Below, piece by piece: positions 31,717 through 45,730 of a stretch of DNA of 64,000 bases; the stretch's first letter is position 1, and the number at the start of each line of letters is the position of its first letter. Under the pieces are notes generated by a model. The model ran no database searches. It was given only the letters and a program-made list of their open reading frames with translations, and had not been told where the DNA came from. Origin of the DNA: Heterodera schachtii (Eukaryota; Nematoda; Chromadorea; Rhabditida; Heteroderidae). Location of the stretch: contig SIJG01000034.1 in the NCBI GenBank assembly GCA_023374025.1, positions 420,089 to 484,088 of the forward strand, read 5' to 3'. The translations under genes and the position numbers were made by a program.

Positions 31717-34700
31717 CCTTGTGAGCCCGGCATTTGCTACATCCCTTTTTATGGCATGCTACTGTTGATGACGGTGGTGGTGATGATGATGAAGCAGTAG
31801 TGCACCAGCTGCTCTGTACGACGTCATCATCAGCTGGATCAACAGCAGAAGTTGAAGCAGTGGTGGCATCTTTGGCACAAATTGTTGTGCTCATTTGTAT
31901 ACAGCATTGACCAGCAATGCCATCGTCGGTGCCATTGCAGTTGCAGTCGCAAAATGTGCCAACTGATGACGTTGTTGAAGGGCATGCCGAACAACAGCAA
32001 CAACAACAACAAATAATCATGCCACTAATTCAGCAGCACATTCAAATTTAAGCGAGCGTTTTTTTGTATGTGTTGTACGAGTTGCTCTCTGTGTGTGTTG
32101 GTTGGTTGTGGTTGGTGTTCAGTTTGGACGTGAGAGAGAATTTTTTTCTCTTTTTTTTTACTCCCGATTCTCGACAATGACGAACAAAATTATTACGATG
32201 GAATTAATTAATGATGATGAAAATGGATAGGCGTGTGGAGAACAGAAATATGTAGATATTCAGCACCACTCTCACTCCTCACACAACTCTGAAAAATTTT
32301 TGAATTTAATAAATATATTTTCATTAAATGGCTTGTGCAAACAATAGGGGGTGGGGAGGGTGGGGGTGGGGTGGGACACAACTGTTGGAGGAATGGAATG
32401 GAATGGATGGAATGGAATTTTTTTTTTTTGGGCGCGGGAAAAGCATCCGCAAACAGTCAAAAGTGCCGCAAAAAGCCGCGAGAGGAATGGAACGGGAGGA
32501 AAATGAGGAAGTTTGGTGGAAAGGATGAATGATGAATGAATGTGTGAGGTGGATGATGTAGATAATGATGATGAGAAGAATGGTGAGGATGATGATGATG
32601 ATGATTGAGAAATGACAATGGCCAAATTTGGAATAAAGGACGAATTTGCAACAATTATGAAATTTTGAAATTATAGACTTATAAACGAGATAATGGCTTT
32701 ATTTACTGAGATAAATGAATTAGAAAAGCGAATGGGAGGACGAATTTGCAAGAGTGCAATTACGAAATTTTTTGATTTAATGGGCAAAGCTTGCAAAAGA
32801 GATAATGATGGCTTTATTGACTGAGATACTTAAGAAAAAAAGAATGATATTTATTTACTAGTAGAAAAGCATTAGTAGAACTTGTAAAAAAATTAATTAA
32901 AAAAATGCTTTAGTTGAATTAGCTTTTATGTAACTGTCGCTTCCATCACTCATCCCAAATAAATTCATCTCAAAATCAATATAAATTTGCGTTATTTTTT
33001 TTTGATTAATGAAAAAAGGCGTCTGAAACAATAAAAGACAATGAAAGCATATGAAATAAATCCTATATCATAGCTATCACAAATTTTTTATTTTAATCGA
33101 TTTTTACAAAATTCCAGCATTGATTTTTGTAAATTAAAAAAGGAGGAAAGTCCGAACAAACTACTGTTCGATAGTATACAGTAGCAAAGAATTTTGTTAG
33201 AAAACGCTCAACTAACAAGTACAATAATGGTAATAATAATAATAATAATAGAATTATGCCGAGATTCTCGGGACCAAGATCGGCATGGAAGTGATGGGCA
33301 CTGTGAAGTCCCGCCGAGGCGATTTTTGAGTGGTTCCTTCCTTTGTGGGCGGTGTGCGCCTTTGTTCCGTCGCGTCCCTTATACGGAAAGCATTTTCGGC
33401 TTGCCCACCCCCTTAAAGCACCCCCCCCCCCCTAAAGCAGGCTGTCCTCCCCCACGTTCCCCATCCTTAAAGCATTGCTTGCTGTGCCATTGGCCCCATT
33501 CATTCACTTTCCTTTGTTGTCCCCCTTGTCCCCTCACCGCTCCCGATGTTGTGTTACCGGGGCCCCGCCGGTGTGTGGAGAAAAATTTGGGGGGTGGGGG
33601 TGAAAAAAATTAAGGGGGCACACGGCCCTCAATGGAACACGAGAAGCAGAGGGGGGGGGGGGGGGGTAGGGGGGGGGACGCGAAGAAGAAATGCAATAGC
33701 AAAAGCCCCCCCCCCCAGCAGATGCCATTGAGTGATGGTGGTGGTGGTGCCTGTTTTGGTGGTGGTGGTCCAAGAGAGGTGAAAGAGAGTGGGAGGCGGA
33801 GAGGGGAGGGGAGGGGAGACTTTGAAGCTGCTGTGCCCTCGGGGGCATTTATGGGACAAAAAAAAATGCGAAAAGGAAATGCTTGGGGGAGGAGAAAAGA
33901 AGCAGCAGCAGAAGCAGCAAATATTGATGGAGTTAAATGCTGCACAAAACACATCTTCGAGAAAAAAATAGAATTGCTTTATTGCCAATAAAATTGGCAT
34001 TCTCGCCGTTTTGGCTCCAATTGATGGGGGGGGGGGAGGGGAGAGATTCAATCTTTAAGCCAGTGCCTGAGCAATAAGAAAAAAAGCGGCATTTTTGCCG
34101 CCGTCAATAAAATTGGCATTTACTTTTTTACCACCATTTACGGGCTGATTCAATTTATGTGGTGGATTGAATGATGTGCAGAAACCGACAAATTTGGCAT
34201 TTTATTTGCCAAGAAAGAGCAGAAAAAAAAGCTTTTTTGAATTAACAAAAGCAAATAAGATATATGAAAAGATTGATCCAAGAAAATAAGAATAAAATTG
34301 TAGTTATTAAATATGGATAAGGCGAGGTTAAAAAGAATTAAAGTAAAAAATGTAAAATAAAAATTGGGCCAAAATTAGTTATTTTAAAATAATAATTTAA
34401 AAAATAAATAAATTTCTATTTTTTTATTCTCACAACTCTACGGATAGAAAGGAATTAGATGGACTAATATTTAGCTAATCAAAAAAATTATGGAAAAAAA
34501 CTCTATTTTTAAGGAAAAGCTCCCCTTTTCTGTGCATAGCAGATAAAAATTCGGAATAAAAAACGGATCGAGACCAAAAAATACTAATTCTTGATTTAGA
34601 ATTTAAAATTCATTTTTTTTTTTACAAATTCCAATCCATCCGATTTCAATGCTCCGCACAAATGTGAGAGAGTGTGTGGAGGAGAGAGAGCCTTTGTTTT

Positions 34701-35367
34701 CCAAAATTGCTTCTCCGTTGACTGCGTAAAAGCTGCCACTGTGGTGTGTATACATATTTGCTTAGGCAAAAATTTTCTCAATTTTGGGCTAAGCCAACCG
34801 TTCCGGAAAATTTTTGCCGGAAATTCGTCCTAATTCAGTAGTGACTGGCGATGGGCCAATATTTGGGGAGAATTTGGTGGACCAAAATCCCGCGAGAATT
34901 AGCATAAAATTGACGCAAATAAATGGAAGGAATGCGTGTGAAACGGCGGTTGGAATTTAATATTTTTTCATTTTTCTTAATTACTAATTTAAGAGAATTT
35001 TTAATTTATGGCCGGCCGGTCGATTGACTGAACACACAGAACAGAATATTTTTAATTGGATCAATAAGAATGATCAATTTGGAGAAGAATAGAAAAAGAA
35101 AAAAGTGCATCAGACAGTGAACCAACTAATTGAATTAAATACACAAAATTTTTTTGTAAAAATATTTTATTTAGGATAGAAATTCAATGAATGTTTTAGA
35201 ATTTATTCAATAATTTTATTTTAAATAATTGTTTGGGATAATTGAATTTCGTCGACGCTAAAAAAGGAATTACACCCCCACTCCGATGCACTCAACAAAT
35301 TTTTGTCATGCCTATTTAAAGAAATTCTGTGTACATTATTAATTAATTATCCTCCTCCTCCTCCTTA

Positions 35368-35399
<32 letters not shown>

Positions 35400-37002
35400 A
35401 TGATCACTGTTCTGTCCCCCCTCTGCTGGTGCTCATCATCATCATCATCTGCCTGATTAGATTAGATGATTCCGATAGATACCTCAAAACATTCATTTTG
35501 TTAATCGGAAAGAGACAGTTGGAGATGGAGGAGGGGGGGGGGGGGGAGGGGAGTTATAAATTTGGTATGGTGTCGACTAATGGGACAAAATTGAGCGGGC
35601 GGACAAAAAATAGGGGGGGGGGGGAGTGATTGAAGCCCCCCCCCCCTCCGCCGAAGGGTTTACAAAAAAAAAAAACGACGAAAAGAAAAGAAATATAATT
35701 GAAAAGATAACAACCATTTTGCAAAAGTATACAGCAACAGCAGGTGCACAATTGTTGGACAGTTTTGCAAAATTTTGCAAAAGAGCCAAAACAACAAAAA
35801 TTGATAATGGCCCCGAGGGGGGGGGGGGGGGGGGGGGAGACGAGCGGTGGAGACAAAAATTGCTCGTCCGTCGTCCCATTATATTGATGAAAGAGTGAGA
35901 GAAAATAGAGAACAAAAGGATTATAGAAAAATGGGAAGGAGAGAAAAATATAAACAAAAATACTAACAAAATTTTGAAAATTTTATTAAATACTCGAAAT
36001 TAAAAAAATATCGAGATTATGAAGTTAAAATTAAATGTTTTACCAGCAAGGTTGAACTCACTTTTAGGAGTGGGAATTGAAATTACTTAAAAAATTAGAA
36101 TAAATTGCAAATTTCTAATAATATTCTAATGAATATAACTAAAACCGGTATTTGGTGTAGGGACTATAATTTTTTTTAATAGAAAATTGATTAAATTAAT
36201 GGACACAGAAGTGGGGAATGCTTGAGAACACTAATATCAGATTGAAAACCAGAATTTTAATATATTCCGCCCGCCATTTTTGAATTATTGATGAAAATAA
36301 TTGAAAATAGAAAAAATATGAAAATACAAATTTTTAATAAATTGATAAAAATCTGTTCATAAAAAATTTGTTTATTTTTTATCGGATTTTCGTGCAAATT
36401 TGCAAATAAATATTAAAAATAAGAAAAAAATTTTCAGAGTTTTCAGATCATCCATGAAGGAGTGATCTTTGAACATAGTGTGATTGACTTTTTTGACAAG
36501 CTTCAAAATTTAAGCAGCATGAATTATTTCAGATTTTTGGGGCGAGATATTATGAATTTTTTGAAAGTGTGGACCTATCATTTTGTAACCTTTTTTATAA
36601 AAAAAATTGGTGGATATGAAGACTAAAAAAGAAAAAATTTCTTTTATCAATTAAATCTTATTATTTGCGCGTATTTCAAACAATTTCGACTATTAGAATA
36701 TTGTAAAAACTCAAATTTGGGGGGTGAACCTATCATTTTGTGTCACACTGTAATAAATTCAAAAAATTCAGTAAAATTGAGTTTTGATGAGAGAAATCGG
36801 ACCCGAAAAAGTCATTTAAATATAAAAAAAAAAAAAAAAAAAAGTTGAAGGTATTAATCTGATATCAAAGATAAGAAGAGGAAGGAAGAAGGAGGTTAAA
36901 GGATGAAAGAAAAAACTGAAGAACAAACTCCGTTTCACTTCCATCCATCACATACCGTCACGAGGGCAAGAAGTTAAAAGTATGATGATGATGTGATTGA
37001 AC

Positions 37003-37023
37003 TGACAGACAGACAGACAGACA
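37003..37023 (+). repeat. (GACA)n microsatellite
   Basis: About five tandem GACA units; a similar short run lies at about 38028-38047. Confidence 0.6.
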
Positions 37024-37554
37024 ATGCGAGAGAGTGAGAGAAATGGTACATAATATTTTCTCTGTTTGGCATTGTGTTCTTATCGGCAAAAAAAAAAAAA
37101 AAATTTTTTATATGAACCCGCCGTTTTGCCCGGAAAGTTTTTTAAAAACCAAAATTTTTAGTTTTCTAACTTTGTTCGAGGTTAATCTAAAAATTTCATT
37201 AAGAGAATTCTTTCGAACAGAAAAAAATCCCAAGTTTAAAAAATATATATTTAATTTTTCCAAACAAAAAAAGCCCTAAGAAAATTAGAAAACTAATTTA
37301 TCAGTTTTTTAGAAAAAAAAATTTCCTGGGGAAGGGGAAGGAAACCTTAAGCTTCTGAAGAAATTCTCTAGAAAAACACAGTAATAATCATTCAGATAAT
37401 TAATTATCCTTTTGACTTTTATATCATTAGAAAGAGGAGACTTCATTCAATAAAATAAAATTTATTTTATAATTTATATTTAGAATTTAAATTTTTTGTG
37501 AATTTTTTAATTTTACATGACGGGACCAGATACATGGGTTGCACCACTGATGAA

Positions 37555-37812
37555 TTTACACGATTTCTTCCCTTAGTTTCGTCGTATATACGATGTCGGA
37601 TATACGATGGTCGGTTGTTAATTGAAACAAAATATACGACATCGGACATTTTTTCCATGATGTTACGACGATCGTATATACGACATCGGGACGATGAATC
37701 GAAACAGAAATGTGCGACATCGCATGTTTTTTATTGAAACAGAATTACACGATGCGATGTCGTATCGGAGATATGACATCATATCGGAGATACGACGGGA
37801 ATTGAAATAGGC
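37555..37812. repeat. Inverted-repeat tract of GTCGTATATACGA-type words
   Basis: Words such as TCGTATATACGA, ATACGACATCGG and ACGATGTCG recur in both orientations across about 250 bp, giving a strong potential for cruciform or foldback structure. It is probably a MITE relic; I could not set clean boundaries. Confidence 0.45.
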
Positions 37813-38902
37813 CCCTGGGGAAGGGAAACGATACGAGGTGGAAACGAACTGCTCCCCCCCCCCCCCCCTCTTCACCACCCCTACCAACAAATCCATTCCC
37901 ACCCCACCACCCACTTTTTGCATTAAAATATTTTTTGTTTATAATGCATTTTTATTTGCCCCGTCGTCATGGGTCGTCCCCTCGGGGGTTGGGGGAGGGA
38001 GGGGAGGGGTCTCGAGGGACGGGCAGAGACAGACAGACAGACAGACACAGATCAAAAATGATCAGCAGTCAGTAGATAAAAAAGAAAATGGGGGAAAATA
38101 TTGTATAAAAATTCCCTCACTGGTGCACGATGAATAGAGGGGAGGAAGAGATATTAATGTAGCAGAGGGAAAATGGAGAGTTGCGAGAGTCAATCGCAGT
38201 TTCGACTCTCGAGAGTTGAGAACTTTTAATTTCTCGACCTAAAAAGTGTATGGGTCGGGTCGATTTCATGAAATTGCCACCCTTGAAATGAATTCTTTCT
38301 CAAACAAATTCCTGTTTTTTCTCCCCCATGCTAAAAATTGGAGAATTTTTTTTTTTTTTTTTTTTGTTTTTTTTTGGCCCGAAGAGCAAAAAAGGCGCCT
38401 TCGGATTCCCCGCGCTCCGAATTTTTTTCTGGCTAGGCCTGCTTCCACTGATATATGTTGTATATCATTTCAAATTCTCAGGAAGTTTAATTGATGAACA
38501 GCAGGGGACAGGGCGACTTTTAATCCATTAGTCAAGAGGCCAATAATTACCCCCTTTTGTTCGTCCGACCGGCAGCCAGCAAAGGCGCTTCGCCAAATGC
38601 CCTTTTTATCAAAGTGTTGTGCACACATTTTCTGGCCTTCCATCCACCTCCACCCCCCCCCCCCCCCCTCATTCATACCTAACCCTTTTGTGTGTTCATT
38701 TTACGCCTTTTTCGACGGACTATCGACCCGAAGAATGTGAGGAGTGAATTTGGTGAATGAAGAATGAGAAGAATGGAATGAATTGAAATGAAATGGAATT
38801 TTGGGCATTTTTTTTGATGGGTATGAGGAGGAGGAAGAGGAGATTTATTGCAATAATTTGGCATTAAATAAAAGGAAATGGTGGAATTCGGTAAGAAATA
38901 CA

Positions 38903-39207
38903 CAAATTTCGGCTCTAGTGCATTTAATGAGTCCCCAGCCAAATTTTATGAGACCAATCTTCAGTTTCTTTGGCCATAACTGACATCATAAGAAAAAATC
39001 ACAATGAGAAAAAACGAAAATTAGCATTTTTCGAGTATATTCATCATTTTTTCTGTTGCTTTTAGCCCAGAATTTAGGTACATAGAAAATTCTATAGACT
39101 TCAAGCTATCGTTTAATACTAAGAATGTAGGGATTGACCAAGTAAGAAAAGTTTTGGCCAAATAAACTGAAGATTGGACTCATAAAGTGCACTAGAGCCC
39201 AAATTCC
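38903..39207. mobile_element. Short hAT-like element of the same end family
   Basis: The element is 38911-39199 (289 bp). Its ends, GGCTCTAGTGCA...TGCACTAGAGCC, match the element at 17488-18160, including TTTATGAG.CCAATC just inside. The flanks CAAATTTC and CAAATTCC are an 8-bp duplication with one change, so this copy is probably older. It has no ORF. Confidence 0.75.
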
Positions 39208-41693
39208 TTAAATTGCACTACAAATTCCGGATTTTTCAAAAAGGGAAAATGCAGTGAATAAAAAGGACAACAAAGGATGTTTTTGTGAAAAATATTTAAT
39301 TTTAAATTTCCATATTTAATGGAATTACGGAATTACAACAGCAAAAAAACAACCCAATAAAAAAGCCGATGAAGAAAAAGAGAGGAGAGCCAATGGAACA
39401 AATTGTATGGGATTTCCAAGGCAAATTCTTTTATACGTGCCTTTATCCTACACTGAGCGAGCTAGCAGCACAATTAGTTTTGTGCCGCCTCCAATGGCAC
39501 CGGCGGGCCCAATTGGCCGGCCCTTAAGGGCATGTAAAATGAAGGAGGAGATGCCCCCGAGAGGGTTGGAATGGAAGCAGCGGCCGGGATGGGTTCAATT
39601 TGGAGGATTTGGATTAAATGCAGAAACGTAATGCTGCTGGAAGAGATATCCGGAAGTATCAAAAAGTGCCAATTTTTTGTGGAAAATTATACTAAAATTG
39701 AAATTTGTTGCTTTTTTAAATGGATTAAACGCGTACATCACTCATTCCCCCATGCTTTTTTCTTTGTTGCATTAAATGTGCAAGCGCATCAAAAATTTAT
39801 TAATTTTTTGTCAACCGCCGCAAAATGTAAAATTGCGCGTTTTCCTAATATTTTTTTTTTTGGCAATTTTTTTGAGTTAGGCAAAAATATAATGTCTTAA
39901 AGTTAACTTTCGGCATTGTGTTAAAAAAATAATAATAAAAAATGAGATATGACATATTTGAATTAATAAATTATGTATTAGCATATTTTTGAAAAGAAAA
40001 TTAGACCCTCTCCGGAATAATTTCACTTTTCATATGTATTGGGGACATTTTGTGCCAATGAAGCACAACCACCACCACCACCACTACCATCCATCATTTT
40101 CTGGCAGTAAAATGAGCATTTGTGAGCCATCCGCCGCCCTTCCGGCTCTGCTCTCAAAAAGTCAGTCATTGCCCAGAGAGGGACATTTATGGCCTTAAAA
40201 CCGCCCCCATCTGCTGATGGCGGCGGTGTGTGCCGTGTTGTGTCCTATGCCAAAAGCTCCAAAATGCGCATCAAATTTCATTGTGAAAATTCGAAATTCG
40301 CGTCCGTCCCCCAGCAGAGGAGAAAATGCCGTGGAAAGGAGGCGCTTATTAGAGGGCCCCGGGAAAAAACACAAAATGAAGCAAAAGTGCAGCGGCCGTA
40401 AACCATGTGTAAATGCTCTATGAAAATGGGCACAAAACGTTAGAGAGAGAAAAAAAGAATATAAAAAATAAAAATTAAAAATAAGGAAATTGTATAAATT
40501 TTTCGTGTCTTAAATACGCATAGAAATTTTGGCTCAATTAAACAAACGGAATAATTATAAATTTTAATTGCTCAATAATTAAGCAAATGAATGCCAAAAG
40601 AATGTGGAATTTGCACAAATATCCTGCCGAAGGAGATAATGAAATAAAATTGTGATGGATAAAAACATTCTCGTTAATCTTTCAATGTTGGATGGATTGG
40701 AATTGGATTGGACCAGGATTTGCGGAGAAAGAACACTAATGAATGGGGGGGGGGGGTGGAAATGTTCTTCATCCCCACCCATCCCCGGGGGGCATGGTCC
40801 ACGGGAATCAATGCCCGCTGGGCATGACCCCCCCCTCGGCTGCTGATCAGCAGAAGAAAAACCACCAAAAACAGTTGTTGATCAGCGGCTCTCTCATTTT
40901 CGCACCCTACTTCTTCCCTCATCCTCTGATCTGAGGGATTGATCAGTGTGAGGGGATAACTTTGCAAAAACAATGAATGAATTCCCGATGCAACAGGCGT
41001 TGTGCTGTGCGATTGTGGGGGTGATACCCTCATCCGACATAATGTTCCCCACAAAGGCACCGATCAATAAACAAAAAAAAAACGCGGGGCCAATGGGCCA
41101 AGGATCGATAATGACAGGCGCAATGGAAATTAGGCGGATTATGCGTTCAGTTTTTTTTGGCTCGATACTTACTGTAGCACAAAAAGATTTATTGATCAAT
41201 CGATATTAGGGTAATACATACATATGAATAAGCGTGATTATAATAATTAGGTAAGTAAAATTAAAATGGGAAAAATAAGTAGGAAAAACGGTGAAATAAA
41301 ACAAAAAAAAAAAATCGGTATTTTAATTAATTAAATTAAAAATCAGTGCATAGATTAATTATGCAAAAAAAAAAACAAATAAAAAAGTTTAAAATAGGAT
41401 TAAAAAACAAAAAATATTATAATATTGAAATTTTAAATAATTAATTACATTAAAACAAACTCATAGTATACATAAAAAAAACATCAAACACGCCACAAAA
41501 ACAACAATTATATTACAAAATTTACATGTATATATAAAATCCAAAAATTGCTAATACATACATAATCTTATACATATAAAATGGAAAAATATTATATTAA
41601 TTAATTAATTAAGAATATGTTTGTTTTTTATATTTTTTCCTATATAAAATTGCTTGAAAAAATTGCAAAAATTCAATGGTTTTATGCACCCAC

Positions 41694-44560
41694 CGTTTGT
41701 CATCAAGCTAGCCTTTTGTAAATTTTCGCGCATCTTCATATGGTCATGGTTGAGCTCGTTGAACTAGAAAAATAAAAACAATAAAATTTGATTATCGAAA
41801 TATATATTTTTAATATTAATAATTAAATTTAAAAAAGAATGAGATAAAACAAAAATTGACAATTCTCTCATTCCTTTAAACATTTATTAGAAAACAAACC
41901 TGACCATGAAATGGTTATGCTCCAAATCCTGGGAGAGTTTAACCTGAAAACAAAGTTGAATATATTATATATATATATTGTTATTAGGTGTATTTAATAT
42001 TTAAAATCATTTTACTTTTTGCTTAATTTAGCAAAACCTTTTTACTTAATTAGCAAAACCCTTTCCTTGTACAGGTATGGATTTATTAGAGCCCAGAAAA
42101 GGGCAGGGCTTGTCAGATTTTCCCGACATTATGATCCTGAATGCTTCAACGTAAATTTGATACAAAAAAAAAGAATTTTTAAATCCTGAAATCCGGGTTC
42201 AGTGAGTTCCAAATCCCAGAAGGACGTCCCCCCACCCCGATTCAGTTACCCCCGTCCCCCCTCCCGCCGAATCAGTTTCTCCCCCTCCCGATCAGTTTTA
42301 CCCCCTGTTCCGCCCCCGGATCATCTCCCTCGTTACACTCGCCCCCCGAATCAGTTTCCCCTCTTCCCCTCCCCCCGATTCATTACCATTTTCGACTGAA
42401 GAGAGAGCATCAGCAAATAGCACTCGCCATGCGGGAAATTTGAGCCTGGCGAATTGTACCGTTCATCGTGGAACATGTAAGCCTGTTAATTTTTTCGTTT
42501 GTACATAATTCAGATTCTATCAAAACCATTTCGATGAATTAACGCAAATACATATGAGTTGATTAAATTAGACTCGGACCGCAAAATTGTTTTTTTTTCC
42601 CACATTTTACTGCCAATAATATTTAAATAGGATTTCCAGAAAATTGATTACAAATATGAAATTTAAAAATGCCGTCACGAAAAATCAAAAAAAAAATTTT
42701 TTTTCTTACCAATTTGCGCCATTGCATTTTGATGAACAGATTGAACAACGAATCACGCTACAACTTTGTATGGGCTGGAGATGCGCGTCATCAATTTGTA
42801 TTCCTCCCGATTATCTGATCAACAAACCAAACTCAATATAGAATTTTTCGGTATCAATCAATAGCTCTAAGTGCTCTTTATTAGCCTACAAAATTAAAAA
42901 ATTTTCTTAGACATACAAATCCAAAAAAAATTTCTTGCTTTGTATTTTTTTTTTACAAGTTGATGATTTTTTGTAAGATTTGAAAGCTGAATATAGAAAA
43001 CTAGGAATCATTGAAAGATATCAGGAATTTACAATTTGGTGAATTTTGAGCAAAGTTATGGCAAATTTTTGGGCTAAAAAACGATTAGTTGGCGAATTTT
43101 ACGAAATGTCAAAGATTTCGGTTAAGCTCGGAAAAAAATGAACATGAACAACCACCTAAATTTGTGGTCTGCCCAATGGACGTGATCACTGGGATGCCGG
43201 ACGAGTCGTTGTCATGCCAATATGGTGACATTCGCGCGACTGGTGCCAGCGCATAAACGAATGCATAGCCTTAGGGGGGGGGGGTAAGATTTTAAAATAA
43301 TTTTAATTTAAATTATTTATATTTTCCAACCAATTATGCAGTCAACTTTGTTTTCCACCAGCATATTAATGGCCACATTAGGCCCATGCGCATCCGATGT
43401 TTTTGAGTCATTAAAATGGGTGATCAATGAATTTCGAGGCAACAGTTGGCGCCGGTACACTTCCAGAATGCCCTATATGAATTGTAAAAATGGTGAAAAA
43501 AATGGGAATTTTTGCATTTAAAATGATCGATAGAGAATGGAATTTTAGCGCTATTTTTTCTGCGAACAATTCTTGATGAGAGAAGCACAAAAAACATTTG
43601 TTTTTCTCACTCCTCTTTCGGGGTCTTATTTGTTAGCTTCATTTTATAGCTTTTTGATTGTATATAAAAATTTAAGAAATTCGCCATACATTTTTTTAAT
43701 TTAAATTCTTTATTCTGATCAAGAAAATAAGAAATAAATTAACTTTAATTTTAATTTTTTCGTGCCTATTCGCACCAATTTTGGCACTTTTTTCAATCTA
43801 ACTTTTTAGTAACTATTTAAGTGCCTATGTATTTTGCGATTGTAAGCATCTAAAAATCCATTCTCTAATAATCAGCGGGCTCATATTTATTTAGTAAACC
43901 GACCTCATCCACCACCGGTCGTGCCTTCAGAATGGTGATGCCGAAAGGGTTTTGAGTCTTGCGCCCCTCCCTTGCTGGCAAAGGGAACAGAATGTGGATG
44001 GGATGTGCTGGATCTATGCGGAATCTACGTTGATGCCGTTGTTGTGGCATCCGATTGCCGTAATGCAGTTGTTGTTGTTGCTGCACAATTATCCGCCGTG
44101 CCATTCTCGGCAATGATGCCGGCTTTAAATCGGCATTATGGTCATGATCATCATTATCCTCATAAGATGATGATGACGACGATGATGATGAAGAGGACAC
44201 TGAGGAAGATGATGACACCACTTTTCTTCTGTTGTTGTTGCTGTTATATGGCCAGTCCTGTTGTTGTTGTGGTTCATCACGGTCTTCAAGCAGTACTTCC
44301 AACAATTCAGCAGCATCTGCTGCCAAATCGTCCTGCCTCCGGCTTGGTATGAATGTTGTTGCTTGGGTTTTTGTCGTTGTTTCTGTTGTTGTTGATTGTG
44401 CTTCATCGTTGTCTGCAGCAAAAGCAAGAGCCAATTCAAATGAATGGGCGACCAAAAACAGAACGAAAAATGCCATGCTGGTGGCAGTGAACGTTTTGAT
44501 CAGCATTTTGCCCGAGGCACTTTTTAGCTTCGGCAGTTGCCTTCTTTCTGTTGATGGCAT
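41694..44560 (-). CDS. Variable ectodomain cassette C (alternative gcy N-terminus, carries a frameshift)
   Basis: Seven exons: 43904-44560 (start uncertain; ATGs also at 44506, 44575 and 44770), 43331-43472, 43156-43269, 42710-42814, 42387-42482, 41905-41943, 41694-41763. The leader MLIKTFTATSMAFFVLFLV is followed by Thr, Gln, Ser and Asp/His low-complexity tracts. The fold then begins at IHILFPLPARE, NPFGITILKARPVVDE, and continues with VDCIIGGYAFVYALAPVARMS and IPVITSIGQTT. Exon 42710-42814 reads EEYKLMTRISSPYKVV, then hits TGA at 42753-42755; the homologous sequence resumes one base out of register as RDSLFNLFIKMQW. The last exon ends AAC G/gtgggt in phase 1, like the other cassettes. The summed length is one base too long to stay in frame with the constant region, as a single-base insertion predicts. 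Confidence 0.7.
42710..42814 (-). pseudogene. Frameshifted exon inside cassette C
   Basis: The flanking exons fix the entry phase (two bases needed) and exit phase (zero). In-frame lengths would be 104 or 107 nt, but the exon is 105 nt between a good acceptor (gatcag) and a good donor (gtaaga). On both sides of the break the translation matches the family (a TRI..PY.VV strand, then an F..L...MQWRKL helix leading into AYMFHDERY). This could be an inactivating mutation, a base error in the assembly, or use of a weak internal donor GTT/gtagcg that would drop about 16 residues. Confidence 0.6.
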
Positions 44561-45649
44561 TTTGTCCGTGCCCATTTGTCGCTTTATTTCTGAGTGGAGA
44601 TAGATGATGGCATCATTCTCTGCTGGAGAATGGCGGCGTCGTGGACAGCAGTTGTGCTTTTGTTGCCATCCATGATGATTACTTCCGTCATGGCCCCGCC
44701 GACTCATTGCCCTTCCTTCATGGAACATCATCCTTTCCTTTATGTGAGAATGATGTTTTATCCGCTTCATAATCCTTTCCGGATTTGTTCGGTGACCAAT
44801 GCAGGACTCGCTTTTGGTGCGTTTTAAAAAGTTGAACAATTTGTTTGGAGGGTGGTTTCTTGGCCACAAATGCAAGCAGTTCAGCAGCTATGCCGAGTTG
44901 TGCCAGCTTTGGAAATATGCTTTAGCACAATTTTTGGAGTAAAAAAGGGGCAAAAGGCGGAATTATTGAATAAAAATGAAGATTTGTTGGGATTTAATTA
45001 CGGTGGAGAGAGTGGTGCCGGTGGGTTTAATTTTAATGGCTTCTGAGTGATTAAGCCAATAGGCCTGGGGGAAATTTATATATTACCCCTACATATACTG
45101 TGCTTTCTGCTGCTCAATGCCTTAGTTTTTTTTTTCTCCAAATTTAGGGCCTCATGCGCACATAAGTGGAAATGCCAAACAGTTAAAGCTTGAGAAAACA
45201 TATAAAGTGAGGTTTTTCACAAAAAAAGGGGGGTGTAAAACAAAAAATGGGGACGGTGGTGTCTCGGTGGGAAAAGCCATTTTCGCGCGCGGCACCAAAT
45301 GGGGAGGGGGTGCGCAATTTGGTGGGAAAATGGCACAAAATATTTTATATAGAAAATGAGGGGAAAATGGATGGAAAATGTCAAGACAAATATGAATGTT
45401 TCGTAGGCTTTTTTGTATGAGCAGCAATGGTGCCAGATTTAGAAGGCATTTGCATAAAAAAAGGTGTGACGAAATGACCTTTAAGTAATTTTGGTAAGGA
45501 AGCGATGGCATTAAAAAGTTTTCAAGAAAAAATAGGCAGATTTTTTTGGAATTTTGACCCAAAATGGCAAAATTAGTTATTTTTTGACGAAAAACGCACC
45601 ATGGCGATGCAATTTTTGAAAGGTATGTAACAACTGGAGAAAAAATTTT

Positions 45650-45730
45650 TCCCGAAGAGCAAAAAAAAAAAAAATGTTTTTCTGATTCCCCCTAAGGGAT
45701 TTTTTTTTTTCTGGCTACGGGCCTGATTAT
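45650..45730 (+). repeat. CCCGAAGAGC...CTGGCTACGGGCCTG dispersed repeat
   Basis: The block CCCGAAGAGCAAAAAA followed by a short GATTCCCC segment and TTTTTCTGGCTA(C)GGGCCTG occurs here, near 38376-38440 and, split by poly-T and poly-G/C tracts, near 50218-50240 and 50675-50700. It is an interspersed family of unknown type. Confidence 0.45.

Larger units (their letters stand above)
31717..41693. other. Interval between cassettes C and B, non-coding
   Basis: Ten kilobases without a convincing gene. 31720-32600 is a triplet-rich probable 5' region of cassette B. 33400-34050 and 35500-35850 carry many G and C runs. (CT)n lies near 35375-35400. The element at 38911-39199 and the palindromic tract at 37555-37812 are described separately. 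A plus-strand stretch at about 33255-33330 reads in a coding-like way (EILGTKIGMEVMGTVKSRRG) but is short and isolated. Confidence 0.5.

Noticed and set aside
31694..32020. Cys/Ser/Thr-rich frame upstream of cassette B
   Set aside because: It is translated from CAA/ACA triplet-rich DNA and overlaps the B start; more likely 5' UTR or promoter than protein.
33194..34051. Open frames between cassettes C and B
   Set aside because: They are low-complexity Pro/Gly translations of G and C runs; the short coding-like stretch near 33255-33330 is isolated and unrecognised.
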